A stretch of DNA of 64,000 nt from Riptortus pedestris (taxonomy: Eukaryota; Arthropoda; Insecta; Hemiptera; Alydidae). A program made the translations under genes and the position numbers. Positions within the stretch are counted from its first letter, which is position 1. Each line of letters begins with the position of its first letter. Shown here one piece after another: positions 23,861 to 35,733 of this stretch. The stretch spans positions 541,001 to 605,000 of the forward strand of contig CM032229.1 in the NCBI GenBank assembly GCA_019009955.1. Direction: 5' to 3'. The notes under the pieces are model-generated. The model did no database searches and was not told the DNA's origin. It worked only from the letters and a program-made list of their open reading frames with translations.

Positions 23861-24649
23861 CGCTGCTAATCCCAGCATTTCTCAAGAGCTCTCTCTAACT
23901 CTCCTGAGATTTTATCCATTATACTAATGCTCTCCTTCTTCGTCATTAGTTATTCTCCCTAAAATTTAGGAGTCGAAAAACACTTTTTTTTTTTAAATTG
24001 CACGTTGAGGCTCTGCTTCAATGTTCCGATGGAAGAATGTCTGAAAAGGAAAAAAAAGTCTGAATCCCTGAAGAAGGGAATGTCAGGAGTCTTCTTCCCT
24101 AAGAGAGATGAATATGGCATAATGCATCAGCACAGCCAAGCAAATCTACATTAAATACTAAATCTACCAGCAACTCCACAAAGCCTACACTTAGCATTCT
24201 ACAATATAATCACAGGTCTACTAGCTTCTCATCATCAGATATGTTCTGTAGATGATATTTTATAAGAAAATCCCTATTTTTAGATACATATAGATAGATA
24301 GATAAAAACGTTACAAGGGTACCCTCTGCCACATTATCTGTTCAATATGTTTATTGAAGAGGCAATAATGAAAACAGATGAAAGAACGGTTATATTGGTT
24401 AGCGGTATACCCATTCATTGTAACAGATCTACAGATGACAATGCACTGGAGGCAAAGTCTGTAGTAGAGATGAAGAGCACGTTGCATATCCTAAATGAAC
24501 ATAAAACAAACGTTTTGATAGCAGAAAAGAAACAAAAATAAGCAAAAACAAATAATAGAATTGGGAAAATTATACCTAAGTATAATTTTCAGTGCCCCAT
24601 AAGTATGTTTAATGCAATTGAAGGCAATTTTGTGGGTTTTCGTTTTCAG

Positions 24650-24780
24650 AGGATGATAGGAGAAGAGTAGAAAGGTTAGAAGATCAAATCCTTGCTAGTT
24701 CCATGACGACTGGTCACTTTGACAACCACAAAGCAGATACTGGGTCATCGACAGCCCCAGCACGCTTAATAGAAGATTAA
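24650..24780 (+). CDS. Candidate terminal exon of an unidentified gene
   Basis: Preceded by a good 3' splice site (GGGTTTTCGTTTTCAG, AG at 24648-24649). The frame then reads DDRRRVERLEDQILAS, MTTGHFDNHKADTGSS, TAPARLIED and stops at 24778-24780. The composition (charged coiled-coil-like start, polar tail) is protein-like in otherwise stop-rich DNA. A 64-codon frame at 24347-24541 upstream could be an earlier exon. No polyadenylation signal is obvious before the satellite begins at 24971. Weakly supported. Confidence 0.3.
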
Positions 24781-24970
24781 TTAACTAATGTACAACAGAA
24801 GTAAAATGCCAATTCATAAACTAAACCAGGACAGACAAAGATTTACACTTAAAATGTTTCATTCCAGAAATTGAGGACTATTTTAAGTACAACAACTGAC
24901 TACTAAACTACACAATCCTCAGAGGGCATGGGACTACAAACAACGTACTTAGGCAGATTTAAAATTATGA

Positions 24971-27900
24971 ATACAACTACATGCAGCAGTGATAGTACTA
25001 GGGAACAAACTGTGGAACATTTACTCTACAATCCCACACTAACAACACTACTTCTGCACACTATACAACTACATGCAGCAGTGATAGTACTAGGGAACAA
25101 ACTGTGGAACATTTACTCTACAATCCCTCACTAACAACACTACTTCTGCACACTATACAACTACATGCAGCAGTGATAGTACTAGGGAACAAACTGTGGA
25201 ACACTCTACAATTGTACACTAACAACACTACTTCTGCACACTATACAACTACATGCAGCAGTGATAGTACTAGGGAACAAACTGTGGAACATTTACTCTA
25301 CAATCCCACACTAACAACACTACTTCTGCACACTATACAACTACATGCAGCAGTGATAGTACTAGGGAACAAACTGTGGAACACTCTACAATTGTACACT
25401 AACAACACTACTTAAGCACACTATACAACTACATGCAGCAGTGATAGTACTAGGGAACAAACTGTGGAACACTCTACAATTGTACACTAACAACACTACT
25501 TCTGCACACTATACAACTACATGCAGCAGTGATAGTACTAGGGAACAAACTGTGGAACATTTACTCTACAATCCCACACTAACAACACTACTTCTGCACA
25601 CTATACAACTACATGCAGCAGTGATAGTACTAGGGAACAAACTGTGGAACACTCTACAATTGTACACTAACAACACTACTTCTGCACACTATACAACTAC
25701 ATGCAGCAGTGATAGTACTAGGGAACAAACTGTGGAACACTCTACAATTGTACACTAACAACACTGCTTCTGCACACTATACAACTACATGCAGCATTGA
25801 TAGTACTAGGTAACAAACTGTGTAACACTCTACAATTGTACACTAACAACACTACTTCTGCACACTATACAACTACATGCAGCAGTGATAGTACTAGGGA
25901 ACAAACTGTGGAACACTCTACAATTGTACACTAACAACACTGCTTCTGCACACTATACAACTACATGCAGCAGTGATAGTACTAGGGAACAAACTGTGGA
26001 ACACTCTACAATTGTACACTAACAACACTGCTTCTGCACACTATACAACTACATGCAGCAGTGATAGTACTAGGGAACAAACTGTGGAACACTCTACAAT
26101 TGTACACTAACAACACTGCTTCTGCACACTATACAACTCCATGCAGCAGTGATAGTACTAGGGAAAAAACTGTGGAACACTCTACAATTTTTCACTAAAA
26201 TCACTTCTTCTGATCACTATACAACTACATGCAGCAGTGATAGTACTAGGGAACAAACTGTGGAACACTCTACAATTGTACACTAACAACACTGCTTCTG
26301 CACACTATACAACTACATGCAGCAGTGATAGTACTAGGGAACAAACTGTGGAACACTCTACAATTGTACACTAACAACACTGCTTCTGCACACTATACAA
26401 CTACATGCACCAGTGATAGTACTAGGGAACAAACTGTGGAACACTCTACAATTGTACACTAACAACACTGCTTCTGCACACTATACAACTACATGCAGCA
26501 GTGATAGTACTAGGGAACAAACTGTGGAACACTCTACAATTGTACACTAACAACACGGCGTCTGCACACTATACAACTACATGCACCAGTGATAGTACTA
26601 GGGAACAAACTGTGGAACACTCTACAATTGTACACTAACAACACTGCTTCTGCACACTATACAACTACATGCACCAGTGATAGTACTAGGGAACAAACTG
26701 TGGAACACTCTACAATTGTACACTAACAACACTGCTTCTGCACACTATACAACTACATGCACCAGTGATAGTACTAGGGAACAAACTGTGGAACACTCTA
26801 CAATTGTACACTAACAACACTGCTTCTGCACACTATACAACTACATGCAGCAGTGATAGTACTAGGGAACAAACTGTGGAACACTCTACAATTGTACACT
26901 AACAACACTGCTTCTGCACACTATACAACTACATGCAGCAGTGATAGTACTAGGGAACAAACTGTGGAACACTCTACAATTGTACACTAACAACACTGCT
27001 TCTGCACACTATACAACTACATGCAGCAGTGATAGTACTAGGGAACAAACTGTGGAACACTCTACAATTGTACACTAACAACACTGCTTCTGCACACTAT
27101 ACAACTACATGCAGCAGTGATAGTACTAGGGAACAAACTGTGGAACACTCTACAATTGTACACTAACAACACTGCTTCTGCACACTATACAACTACATGC
27201 AGCAGTGATAGTACTAGGGAACAAACTGTGGAACACTCTACAATTGTACACTAACAACACTGCTTCTGCACACTATACAACTACATGCACCAGTGATAGT
27301 ACTAGGGAACAAACTGTGGAACACTCTACAATTGTACACTAACAACACTGCTTCTGCACACTATACAACTACATGCAGCAGTGATAGTACTAGGGAACAA
27401 ACTGTGGAACACTCTACAATTGTACACTAACAACACTGCTTCTGCACACTATACAACTACATGCAGCAGTGATAGTACTAGGGAACAAACTGTGGAACAC
27501 TCTACAATTGTACACTAACAACACTGCTTCTGCACACTATACAACTACATGCAGCAGTGATAGTACTAGGGAACAAACTGTGGAACACTCTACAATTGTA
27601 CACTAACAACACTGCTTCTGCACACTATACAACTACATGCAGCAGTGATAGTACTAGGGAACAAACTGTGGAACACTCTACAATTGTACACTAACAACAC
27701 TGCTTCTGCACACTATACAACTACATGCAGCAGTGATAGTACTAGGGAACAAACTGTGGAACACTCTACAATTGTACACTAACAACACTGCTTCTGCACA
27801 CTATACAACTACATGCAGCAGTGATAGTACTAGGGAACAAACTGTGGAACACTCTACAATTGTACACTAACAACACTGCTTCTGCACACTATACAACTAC

Positions 27901-29217
27901 ATGCAGCAGTGATAGTACTAGGGAACAAACTGTGGAACACTCTACAATTGTACACTAACAACACTGCTTCTGCACACTATACAACTACATGCAGCAGTGA
28001 TAGTACTAGGGAACAAACTGTGGAACACTCTACAATTGTACACTAACAACACTGCTTCTGCACACTATACAACTACATGCAGCAGTGATAGTACTAGGGA
28101 ACAAACTGTGGAACACTCTACAATTGTACACTAACAACACTGCTTCTGCACACTATACAACTACATGCAGCAGTGATAGTACTAGGGAACAAACTGTGGA
28201 ACACTCTACAATTGTACACTAACAACACTGCTTCTGCACACTATACAACTACATGCAGCAGTGATAGTACTAGGGAACAAACTGTGGAACACTCTACAAT
28301 TGTACACTAACAACACTGCTTCTGCACACTATACAACTACATGCAGCAGTGATAGTACTAGGGAACAAACTGTGGAACACTCTACAATTGTACACTAACA
28401 ACACTGCTTCTGCACACTATACAACTACATGCAGCAGTGATAGTACTAGGGAACAAACTGTGGAACACTCTACAATTGTACACTAACAACACTGCTTCTG
28501 CACACTATACAACTACATGCAGCAGTGATAGTACTAGGGAACAAACTGTGGAACACTCTACAATTGTACACTAACAACACTGCTTCTGCACACTATACAA
28601 CTACATGCAGCAGTGATAGTACTAGGGAACAAACTGTGGAACACTCTACAATTGTACACTAACAACACTGCTTCTGCACACTATACAACTACATGCAGCA
28701 GTGATAGTACTAGGGAACAAACTGTGGAACACTCTACAATTGTACACTAACAACACTGCTTCTGCACACTATACAACTACATGCACCAGTGATAGTACTA
28801 GGGAACAAACTGTGGAACACTCTACAATTGTACACTAACAACACTGCTTCTGCACACTATACAACTACATGCAGCAGTGATAGTACTAGGGAACAAACTG
28901 TGGAACACTCTACAATTGTACACTAACAACACTGCTTCTGCACACTATACAACTACATGCACCAGTGATAGTACTAGGGAACAAACTGTGGAACACTCTA
29001 CAATTGTACACTAACAACACTGCTTCTGCACACTATACAACTACATGCACCAGTGATAGTACTAGGGAACAAACTGTGGAACACTCTACAATTGTACACT
29101 AACAACACTGCTTCTGCACACTATACAACTACATGCACCAGTGATAGTACTAGGGAACAAACTGTGGAACACTCTACAATTGTACACTAACAACACTGCT
29201 TCTGCACACTATACAAC
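24971..29217. repeat. 88-bp satellite array, about 48 units
   Basis: A head-to-tail array with an exact 88-bp period over most of its length. Key phrases are ACAACTACATGCAGCAGTGA, TAGTACTAGGGAACAAACTG, TGGAACACTCTACAATTG and TACACTAACAACACTGCTTC. A few units near the left end are 92 bp, with ACATTTACTCTACAATCCCA replacing ACACTCTACAATTGTA. Left units have ACTACTT where most right units have ACTGCTT, and GCAGCAG alternates with GCACCAG. Since 88 is not a multiple of three, any open frame shifts every unit, so it is not coding. High identity between units suggests recent amplification. Confidence 0.97.
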
Positions 29218-29438
29218 AAAAAATAATTAACAAAGTCGGAAAATGGCCCACAGATCAAAACAAACTATTCAAAAAATACATCTCAAAACGCATAACACAG
29301 ACAATAGATAAATAAAGAAATGAGTTCAATAAATTATCTTTTGTTTTTGTAATCTAATAATACTATAAAGGCATCAATGCAATAATGGGGTAATTAAACA
29401 AATTCAATTAGTTTTCTAGTAGTTTGGCTTTTGGGAGT

Positions 29439-30310
29439 CCCTGGTTAGCCATGCGAGTTAAAGCGTTTAACTTCATATGGTAAACTTTGAGTCGCGAGTT
29501 CCATTCCCGCCTGGGCACGAGGAATTTATTTGGTGACCAACTCATTGAATATAATGTTGCGAAAACTAAATAGATGAATAATCCTTCAGAGAGAGAGAGT
29601 CGCGTATTTGGAAAGTGTGACGTAGATCACAGAGACCGAAAGAATATTCTAGGTCTGACCAGTACCTTCCAGCCAGACGTCGAATGAACTAGACAATTCC
29701 CCTTTGATGTATGCCGCTACGATATATTAGGAGGGCCTGCTGGGAGCGAGGTCAGTTTTATTCTCTCCTGCCTTGATGTTCACATCAGTGCTACAGTGCG
29801 ACTTAGTACAGTGCGGTAAAGTGTTTTTATAAGAAGAACAGTGTTGTGCCGTGACTGTAAGTAACAGTTTAGTGCCGTGTTTAAGACAGTGCAGTGCCGC
29901 GAAGTAAAGGACAGTGCAGTGCCGCGAAGTAGAAGACAGTGCAGTGCCGCGAAGTAAAGGACAGTGCAGTGCCGTCTTTCTGTGAATTTCAGTGAATTAT
30001 TGGACTGTGACTCATTGAAGAACAGTAACGCTATCAGTGTATACTGTGAGTAGTAATTAAGAATACTCACCAAGTTTATTGTGCATTGTGAAATAAATTT
30101 TGGAGTGATAAAAACTGTGAAACTTGCGAGTATTTAATTTTGCAATCCAAAAGAACTCTTATTAAAAACGTTTATTACTGGTGTTGGTAATACAAAAACG
30201 TAACAATAATAATGATCCCTAGCAAAGGGTGCAAACAAAGTTGTAGATAACTCGTCCCAATTAGCCCTAGTATCAAAAAGTGGATGTTAATAAATAATGA
30301 TAATAAATTT
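29439..30310 (+). mobile_element. tRNA-derived SINE copy D, split by a solo LTR
   Basis: 29439-29554 carries the tRNA-like head (CTGGTTAGCCATGCGAGTTA, GAGTTCCATTCCCGCC) and the start of the body. The body resumes at 30206 (ATCCCTAGCAAAGGGTG, CTCGTCCCAATTAGCC, AAAAAGTGGATG) and ends in a TAATAAATAATGATAATAAA tail. The break falls at the position of TTAAATAACATCC in intact copies. Confidence 0.75.
29555..30205 (+). mobile_element. Solo LTR with 4-bp target duplication and internal CAGTGC tandem repeats
   Basis: Begins TGTTGCGAAAAC and ends GTAACA (TG...CA), flanked on both sides by ATAA (29551-29554 and 30206-30209), the size of duplication made by Ty3/gypsy integrases. A polyadenylation-like AATAAA lies at about 30090. 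Near 29886-29970 a unit containing GACAGTGCAGTGCCGCGAAG is repeated three to four times, an expansion missing from the related fragment at 4750-5281. No internal retrotransposon sequence remains, consistent with LTR-LTR recombination. Confidence 0.75.
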
Positions 30311-30338
30311 ATTTTTATATTTTAATTTCAACTGTTAA

Positions 30339-31454
30339 CCCTCCGTCGGGCGCGTGATCTCTCAGATACACGGTTTCTAGAAAAATATTTGCCACACCTC
30401 CTAGCAGAGAGTGGTGGTGTAGTGCTTCGAGTTATGTGCTTTATAGGACTCCCCCTCAAGGTCAGTAGTGTCACTGCGTTTGATGGAGTCGTGTGTTTCA
30501 CCTGTCATTCAGTTTAATCTCCTAGATACCACGCGCCCGATCTCGTAAGTTTTTTTTAAAATCTGTATTTCATAAATACATACATCAATTAACTTTCTCT
30601 TTATTGAATGGAATTATATAAACCAATTTTTCTATTATTTTGCTCATACATGAGCTTTCAGAAGAACTTATTCAAGAAAATATTGTATGACGCAGTGACA
30701 ACAGTAGACGTTTACCAACCGAACTAGGGACGAAACTTGACGAGTACAGAGACTCATTGGACCATACATTGAACTCAAGTACAGAACAGCATAAATAAAG
30801 TCCCTCCACTACAACGAACAAAGAAAATGATGTGAACCAAGCAAAACTGAATAGAAATGTAGGTTTATTCATTATTCTTGTGAAATTTGCAAACGCAAAA
30901 TTTGTTTACAACATAGTTCCAAGCCTTGTCCTAATTGTAATGCAGCTCTGCAAAAGAGATAATAATTAAACTGGTATTTTTAAAAGGATTGATACATTAA
31001 AATTTAGATGATTTTTAATAAGTCTTATCTAAAAGTGATTTCGTGCTACTTATTTCTGAATGAAGCTATATTTAGATATTTTGTTTATATTGTTCACAAA
31101 CTGAAATGAATTATGAATAATTAAGACATGTGCATTTAAACTATTTCTTTTGCTATGTGTATGTTTTAATTATATTTTAAAAATTATCGTCCACGGTTTT
31201 AATAACAATGAATCTATAACCAACTTGGTTATATTATCTACCATGATTATTTTTTATTATAGTACGTGTCAATTTTGAAAATTATTTACTTCTTTCAAAC
31301 AAATACTTCCTCAGATATGATTTCTAATTACACACTGAACATTTTAGTGCAAAATATATATTAAAAAACTGTATTTCCGTAAAAACGGTTGAGGTTGTAT
31401 CTCTGAGATACACGCGCCCGAAGGCGGAATATTTTTGACGCGCCCGACCGAGGG
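30339..31454 (+). mobile_element. piggyBac-family relic 2, flanked by TTAA
   Basis: A 1116-bp element between TTAA at 30335-30338 and 31455-31458. Ends are CCCTCCGTCGGGCGCG and, inverted, CGCGCCCGACCGAGGG. It has the same content as relic 1 in the opposite orientation. Its plus strand (about 30640-30965) carries the same transposase C-terminal segment, but with more stops. Sub-terminal GTATCTCTGAGATACACGCG near 31397-31420 is a near-perfect palindrome. Confidence 0.9.
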
Positions 31455-31676
31455 TTAATTATGTTAACTTCATTATTCCTAGCTAATTTGGTTGCAATCT
31501 AAGTTTTATCATTATATAATTTATATAGTTTAAACGAAACTTTGTAATCAAATGTATGTTATATGTTTTGTATGATATAAAGGAAAAAAAGGGGAAAACT
31601 TCCCTTTTTAATGTTTTTATGAGGGAAAAAAATCAGACTCTTCAATGGGTTTTGTTGTATATTTAAGAAAGAAACA
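31455..31676. other. AT-rich spacer downstream of the His-rich gene
   Basis: Nothing recognisable apart from the TTAA flank of the piggyBac relic. Confidence 0.4.
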
Positions 31677-31682
31677 TTTATT
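31677..31682 (-). terminator. Polyadenylation signal of the His-rich peptide gene
   Basis: TTTATT on the plus strand, i.e. AATAAA on the minus strand, about 90 bases after the TGA stop at 31773-31775. Position and spacing suit a short 3' untranslated region. Confidence 0.65.
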
Positions 31683-31772
31683 TTAGAGAACGATAGGAGC
31701 GCTGTTGTCTTTGTGTAATTGGGTCAGTTTCACCTTGACGTCTCAGAGTGGTTTTCCTGTGATGGGTGTAGA

Positions 31773-31979
31773 TCAGGCGTGGTGTGTTGTCGATTCGCCG
31801 TGATGATGGTCTCCATGTTGATGATCTCCGTGTTGATGATCTCCGTGTTGATGGTCTCCGTGCTGGTGATCGTGGCCGTGATGATGGTTCTCCTCGCTCG
31901 ATGATTTGCTCTCTTCAGAATCGGAATCAGCTCTACAGACTGTGGCGCTCAGCACCATCACAGCCAACAACATTACCAA
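31773..31979 (-). CDS. Small secreted His-rich, Ser/Glu-rich peptide (last exon)
   Basis: The exon reads L-V-M-LLAVMVLSATVCRA, a hydrophobic signal peptide, then an acidic segment DSDSEESKSSSEEN, then a His-rich tail with four tandem DHQHG units, DHHHG and a final THHA; 17 His in all. It has no Cys after the signal peptide. The DSDSEE and SSSEE runs contain Ser-x-Glu sites of the kind phosphorylated by secretory-pathway kinases (family knowledge). His plus phosphoserine or Glu would bind Zn, Cu or Ca. A polypyrimidine tract with AG at 31980-31981 (GGTTCTGTTGTTGCAG) precedes the exon in phase 0, so the start codon is probably in an upstream exon I could not locate. Otherwise ATG 31973-31971 gives a 66-residue protein. 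The stop is followed by AATAAA. It might be a salivary, cuticular, silk-gland or antimicrobial peptide; function is unproven. Confidence 0.7.
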   Translation of the reverse strand: MVMLLAVMVLSATVCRADSDSEESKSSSEENHHHGHDHQHGDHQHGDHQHGDHQHGDHHHGESTTHHA

Positions 31980-32566
31980 CTGCAACAACAGAACCAAAAC
32001 TAATAAAACAATTTGCCCATGGAATTTTTATATCAAACAGAAACACCTTTTTAAAAGTAGTTATGATTACTACTATAAGCCTTCAAATTGAAGATTTCCA
32101 TCAGCGAAAATCATATTCATCAAAAGTCATAGATGATTTGTCCTAGCTAAAATTTATTCTTATTATCAAAATTATCATCAATCAATTTACCGTAATATTG
32201 TTTTATGAAAGCCCGTCACGCAAAGTCTGGGTAAACAACGTAAAGGCTATATAAGCAGATTTCCCACGATGTATAACGGGAACTCGCGATCTCATCTCAC
32301 AACCTATTTTTTATTTCTCCCAAACTAAGAAGTTTATATAGGAGTTAACATGTCTGCTAATAATGAGATTTTTAATGACTCAATTACTCGTAGTAAAATT
32401 TGACTACTAGAAATAAGGTATAAATATATAACTCACTTGATATTGAACTTACGAATAAATATATTTAACAAAATTTTCTTAACAGAACGGATATCTTGAA
32501 AATTGGAATTCCCCCCTTCAAAACCTCCCTCTTCCTGGTTCTATTTCAGCCTCTAACGAACACGAG

Positions 32567-32741
32567 TTTTACTTGGAGAGAGAAAACGACATCCAATTCT
32601 TCACAAATTTTCATTTCAGCGTTAAGCGCTTTCGAAGACTATTGCCTCCATCTTCAGAGCTACTTGCATGCGCTCATTGGGAAAGACAGCAAGAGTCACT
32701 TCAGAATGCAGGAGGATGTCATTTTCTCTCTCCAAGTAAAA
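32567..32741. mobile_element. Fold-back element with 28-bp inverted repeats
   Basis: 32567-32594 (TTTTACTTGGAGAGAG, ending GACATCC) and 32714-32741 (GGATGTCATTTTCTC, ending AAGTAAAA) are inverted complements with one mismatch in 28. The 119-bp centre is non-coding. Total 175 bp, MITE-like. No clear target duplication is seen. It could be a MITE or a transcribed hairpin. Confidence 0.7.
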
Positions 32742-33009
32742 TTATTCTTCACTTCCAACTTCATGCTTCATGGTGTCGGTAGGCCGAATCCTAACATCTC
32801 TGCACAAAATAGTTGCGATTTACAATGCCTTCGATTTGTATTGTATTGATTAGAAATCCTGAAAAGGTAGTTATGTGAGCCATAAAAACATTTCAGGCTT
32901 CATATCTCAAACACATGAAGTCTGAAATTTAAACCGACCTTACCTGGTTGTGGGCCTTAAAGTTTTTAATATATTTATATAATATTTTTTGTGCCAAAGT
33001 TTTATTAAT

Positions 33010-33152
33010 TTACGTCCAATTTTTCCTACTATGTGCAATTTGGACGAGTTATCTACAGGTCATCCCTTTTCTGGTGGGAATCCAACTCGCCACTCTAGGT
33101 TTACCATCTGAGATAATTGTCAACGCCTTAACTCCCGTAGCTAACAACAATT
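33010..33152 (-). mobile_element. tRNA-derived SINE fragment
   Basis: Inverted pieces of the SINE: TTACGTCCAATTTTTCC, GAGTTATCTACAGGTCATCC, GGGAATCCAACTCGCCACTC, TAGGTTTACCATCTGAG, CCGTAGCTAAC. Internally deleted relative to copies A-C. Confidence 0.65.
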
Positions 33153-33253
33153 TCAGCCATTAGCGAATTTAATCTTTAGTTGTACATTAAACGTTCAAAT
33201 TATTGTATTTGGTAATGACCAAATTAACATTGAGACTACCAGGGTGGTAAAAG

Positions 33254-33307
<54 letters not shown>

Positions 33308-33621
33308 AACGGTCCTCATTTTCTTCATCTTCTAGGTAGAAACGATGGACATTTGAAGAAATTGTCGAAAATCGAGCGATATGTACAACCCCAGAAGCTC
33401 ATTTCCCTTAAGGGATATCTGCTATTTGGTGATCTGAGCAGGAAATCGGAATTAACGAGTTGATACATTTAAGCAACGACTTAGGAAATTGCAAAATGCA
33501 TTTTAATCAGAACGTGATGTTTAGGCAGTTCTGATAAAATCAATATTAAGAAAGTATAAAAAGAGCATGTTAACAGTATCTATTCCCTTAACTCATATGC
33601 AAAACGGTTTTCACTTATATT

Positions 33622-33853
33622 CTATTATTATTATTTATTTATTAACGTCCACTTTTTGCAACTTAGGCTAATCGGGACGGGTTATCTACAGGTTACCACC
33701 CTTTTCTAGCCAGGGTGGGATTTTAGGACGTTATTTAATGAATTTCGTCACTAAATAATTTCCTTTGCCCAGGCGAGAATCGAACTCGCCACTCTCGGTT
33801 TACCATGTGAGATAGATGTCAACTCTAAAACTCGCATGGCTAACCTGAGCCCC
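33622..33853 (-). mobile_element. tRNA-derived SINE, copy B, complete
   Basis: Inverted full copy. The ATTATTATTATTTATTTATT tail lies on the left, then CGTCCACTTTTTGC and GGGACGGGTTATCTACAGG, the box B complement GCGAGAATCGAACTCGCC, and GCTAACCTGAGCCCC at the right end. Very similar to copies A and C, so the family has probably been active recently. Confidence 0.9.
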
Positions 33854-35139
33854 ACTTATATTTTAGCATTAATAAAGGTCACGAATAATGAATTATCTGG
33901 TGCACTTAAGTTGGAAGTCAAAACTTCGAAACTTAAAAATGTTAAAAGCGTTTTAGGACTGAAATTGTTATTATAAAGCACACATGCTCTCTATATTTTC
34001 TAGATAAAACGAATATTAACGAAAATGTTTGTTACACAATGAATTTACCCCCCCCCCCCCACGTTGAAAATTCGAATTCTCATATAGCCTGTGCGTATCT
34101 TGGGATAGTTGGCAAATATAAAAATCCATTGAACCATTTTAAGTGATTGACTAACTAACGGGGGGACAGACAGACAACATTTCCAGTTATGATGGCATTG
34201 TTTTTAGAATGATCGGAAGCGTGGAAAAAAGATATCCCCACAAAATTTAAAAAGATTAAATAGATAGATTTCATAAAATATATTTGATAGATTTAGTAAA
34301 AGGCATTCACGGAATTTCAGCTAGTTTTAAGACGAATGTATTATATAACTATAAAGTTAATTTAACAATATGTAAAGAAATTAATTGACATAGTACGGGT
34401 AGAAATTGTTTTATAGAAATCAAAAAATTTGAGGTACTATGTTAATAGTTATTGGGAATAAATATATTTCAATATAGTGAGCGAAAAGCAGAGGACCACT
34501 AAGCCTTAACACTCTTGGCTGACCAAAACTGACAACATATTAAATATAATACATACCAGCTTGGACATGTTTCGTTAGGGAGCAACACTCACACAAAAAG
34601 ATATACTGCAAAAGTTTGTTATTTCCGTTTATAAATATGGTTCTAATTTATCGCGCAATGAGATAGGAAGATAACCCCAAACATAGCTCATCTCTAACGT
34701 CAAGGCTTTTTCTGCTAATAGATAAACAAAGTATCATGGGTTATCGAATCAAACAATAATTTAATCCTTGTATACTATTCATATAAAATATACTATTTAT
34801 ATATGACATAAAAAATAAATAGAAAATTATTAAGTCTGTATGAAAGGCAGTACAAATATAGCTACTCTAGTTCCTAGAAACATTGATTACTCTTCTTCAC
34901 GCTTCATCTAATTAAAATTATGGAATTAAAAACTAGTTAAATTCGCACTCGTGTTATAAGACGATAAAATAATAAATCCAAACATATCAGTTTTTATCTA
35001 AATCTGTATCACCAACGAGTGTCATGCTCCGGTCAGACCGATAACAAATTAACGAAAATCGAATAAAATACTAAATGTAAAGACGATTTCAAAGTTGATT
35101 ATTGACAGTACATGAAACTCAGAGGTAAATAAAAAATGA
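33854..35139. other. AT-rich DNA without recognisable gene
   Basis: Contains a C-run near 34049-34060 and no supported coding frame or transposon end. Confidence 0.45.
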
Positions 35140-35480
35140 CCTTCACGCAGCGACTGCGCGCACTGGGCAAATTTCATAAGTGCTGATCGACACCATATAT
35201 TCTACATTTATAGCAGACTTTTCCTCAAGAGATGTCAAGTATCCAAGTTGAACTGATGGCGAGATTTACGAAAAACTTCCTGAATTGTCCATCGAACCTA
35301 GCTTGTCGAAATTAATGGCTATGGGCGATATTCTACTAAGAGTACTTAAAATATTGACTATCGAGATCATCAAACTAAAATTTCGGTCGCAAACAAAACA
35401 AGAGATGTCGAAAATGAGATCCGTTCAAGTTTCTATATATATTTATATAATTTTTGTTTGATCGTTATGGTAGACCATAT
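35140..35480. mobile_element. Diverged M-element pieces
   Basis: Left-end phrases (TTCACGCAGCGACTGCGCG at 35151) and inverted interior phrases (GTCGAAAATGAGATCCGTTC at 35407, TTTTTGTTTGATCGTTATGG at 35451) indicate one or two old copies. Confidence 0.45.
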
Positions 35481-35733
35481 TTAAGCAATGGAACACAAAA
35501 ACAGAAATGGCTAACAAATACAGAAATTGATCGCAAAACATTAGGCTGAATTGGAAGGGAATAGCCAGTGTTATGCTCCTAGTCTATTTCTAGGAACCCC
35601 ATTTCCCCTGACATACCACTATGCAATAGATACAGTAGCTACCTCTATGCCTAATCCATCAATATAATCGATATATCATTACAGTGCCAACCTGATCCTT
35701 GATATTCAAGATTGGATATCGCACGAATGAGCC

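Larger units (their letters stand above)
32205..33427 (+). mobile_element. M-element copy, disrupted by other insertions
   Basis: The left end at 32205 reads GAAAGCCCGTCACGCAAAG and runs to about 32565 (TTTCAGCCTCTAACGAACAC). The right part resumes at about 33155 (CAGCCATTAGCGAATTTAAT), with (TA)n at 33258-33304, ATTTTCTTCATCTTCTAGG, and ends TTTCCCTTAAGGGATATCTG near 33422. In between are a fold-back element and a SINE fragment. Whether the halves belong to one copy is inferred. Confidence 0.55.

Noticed and set aside
24928..25758. Open frames over the first satellite units
   Set aside because: 88- and 92-bp units shift the frame each time. The openness is short and ends as soon as the 88-bp type dominates.
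24971..29217. CRISPR array
   Set aside because: Unit identity is continuous, with no unique spacers, and the genome is eukaryotic. It is a satellite.
32496..32849. 117-codon frame over the fold-back element
   Set aside because: It crosses the M-element, both inverted arms and the loop, so it is a chance frame in transposon DNA.
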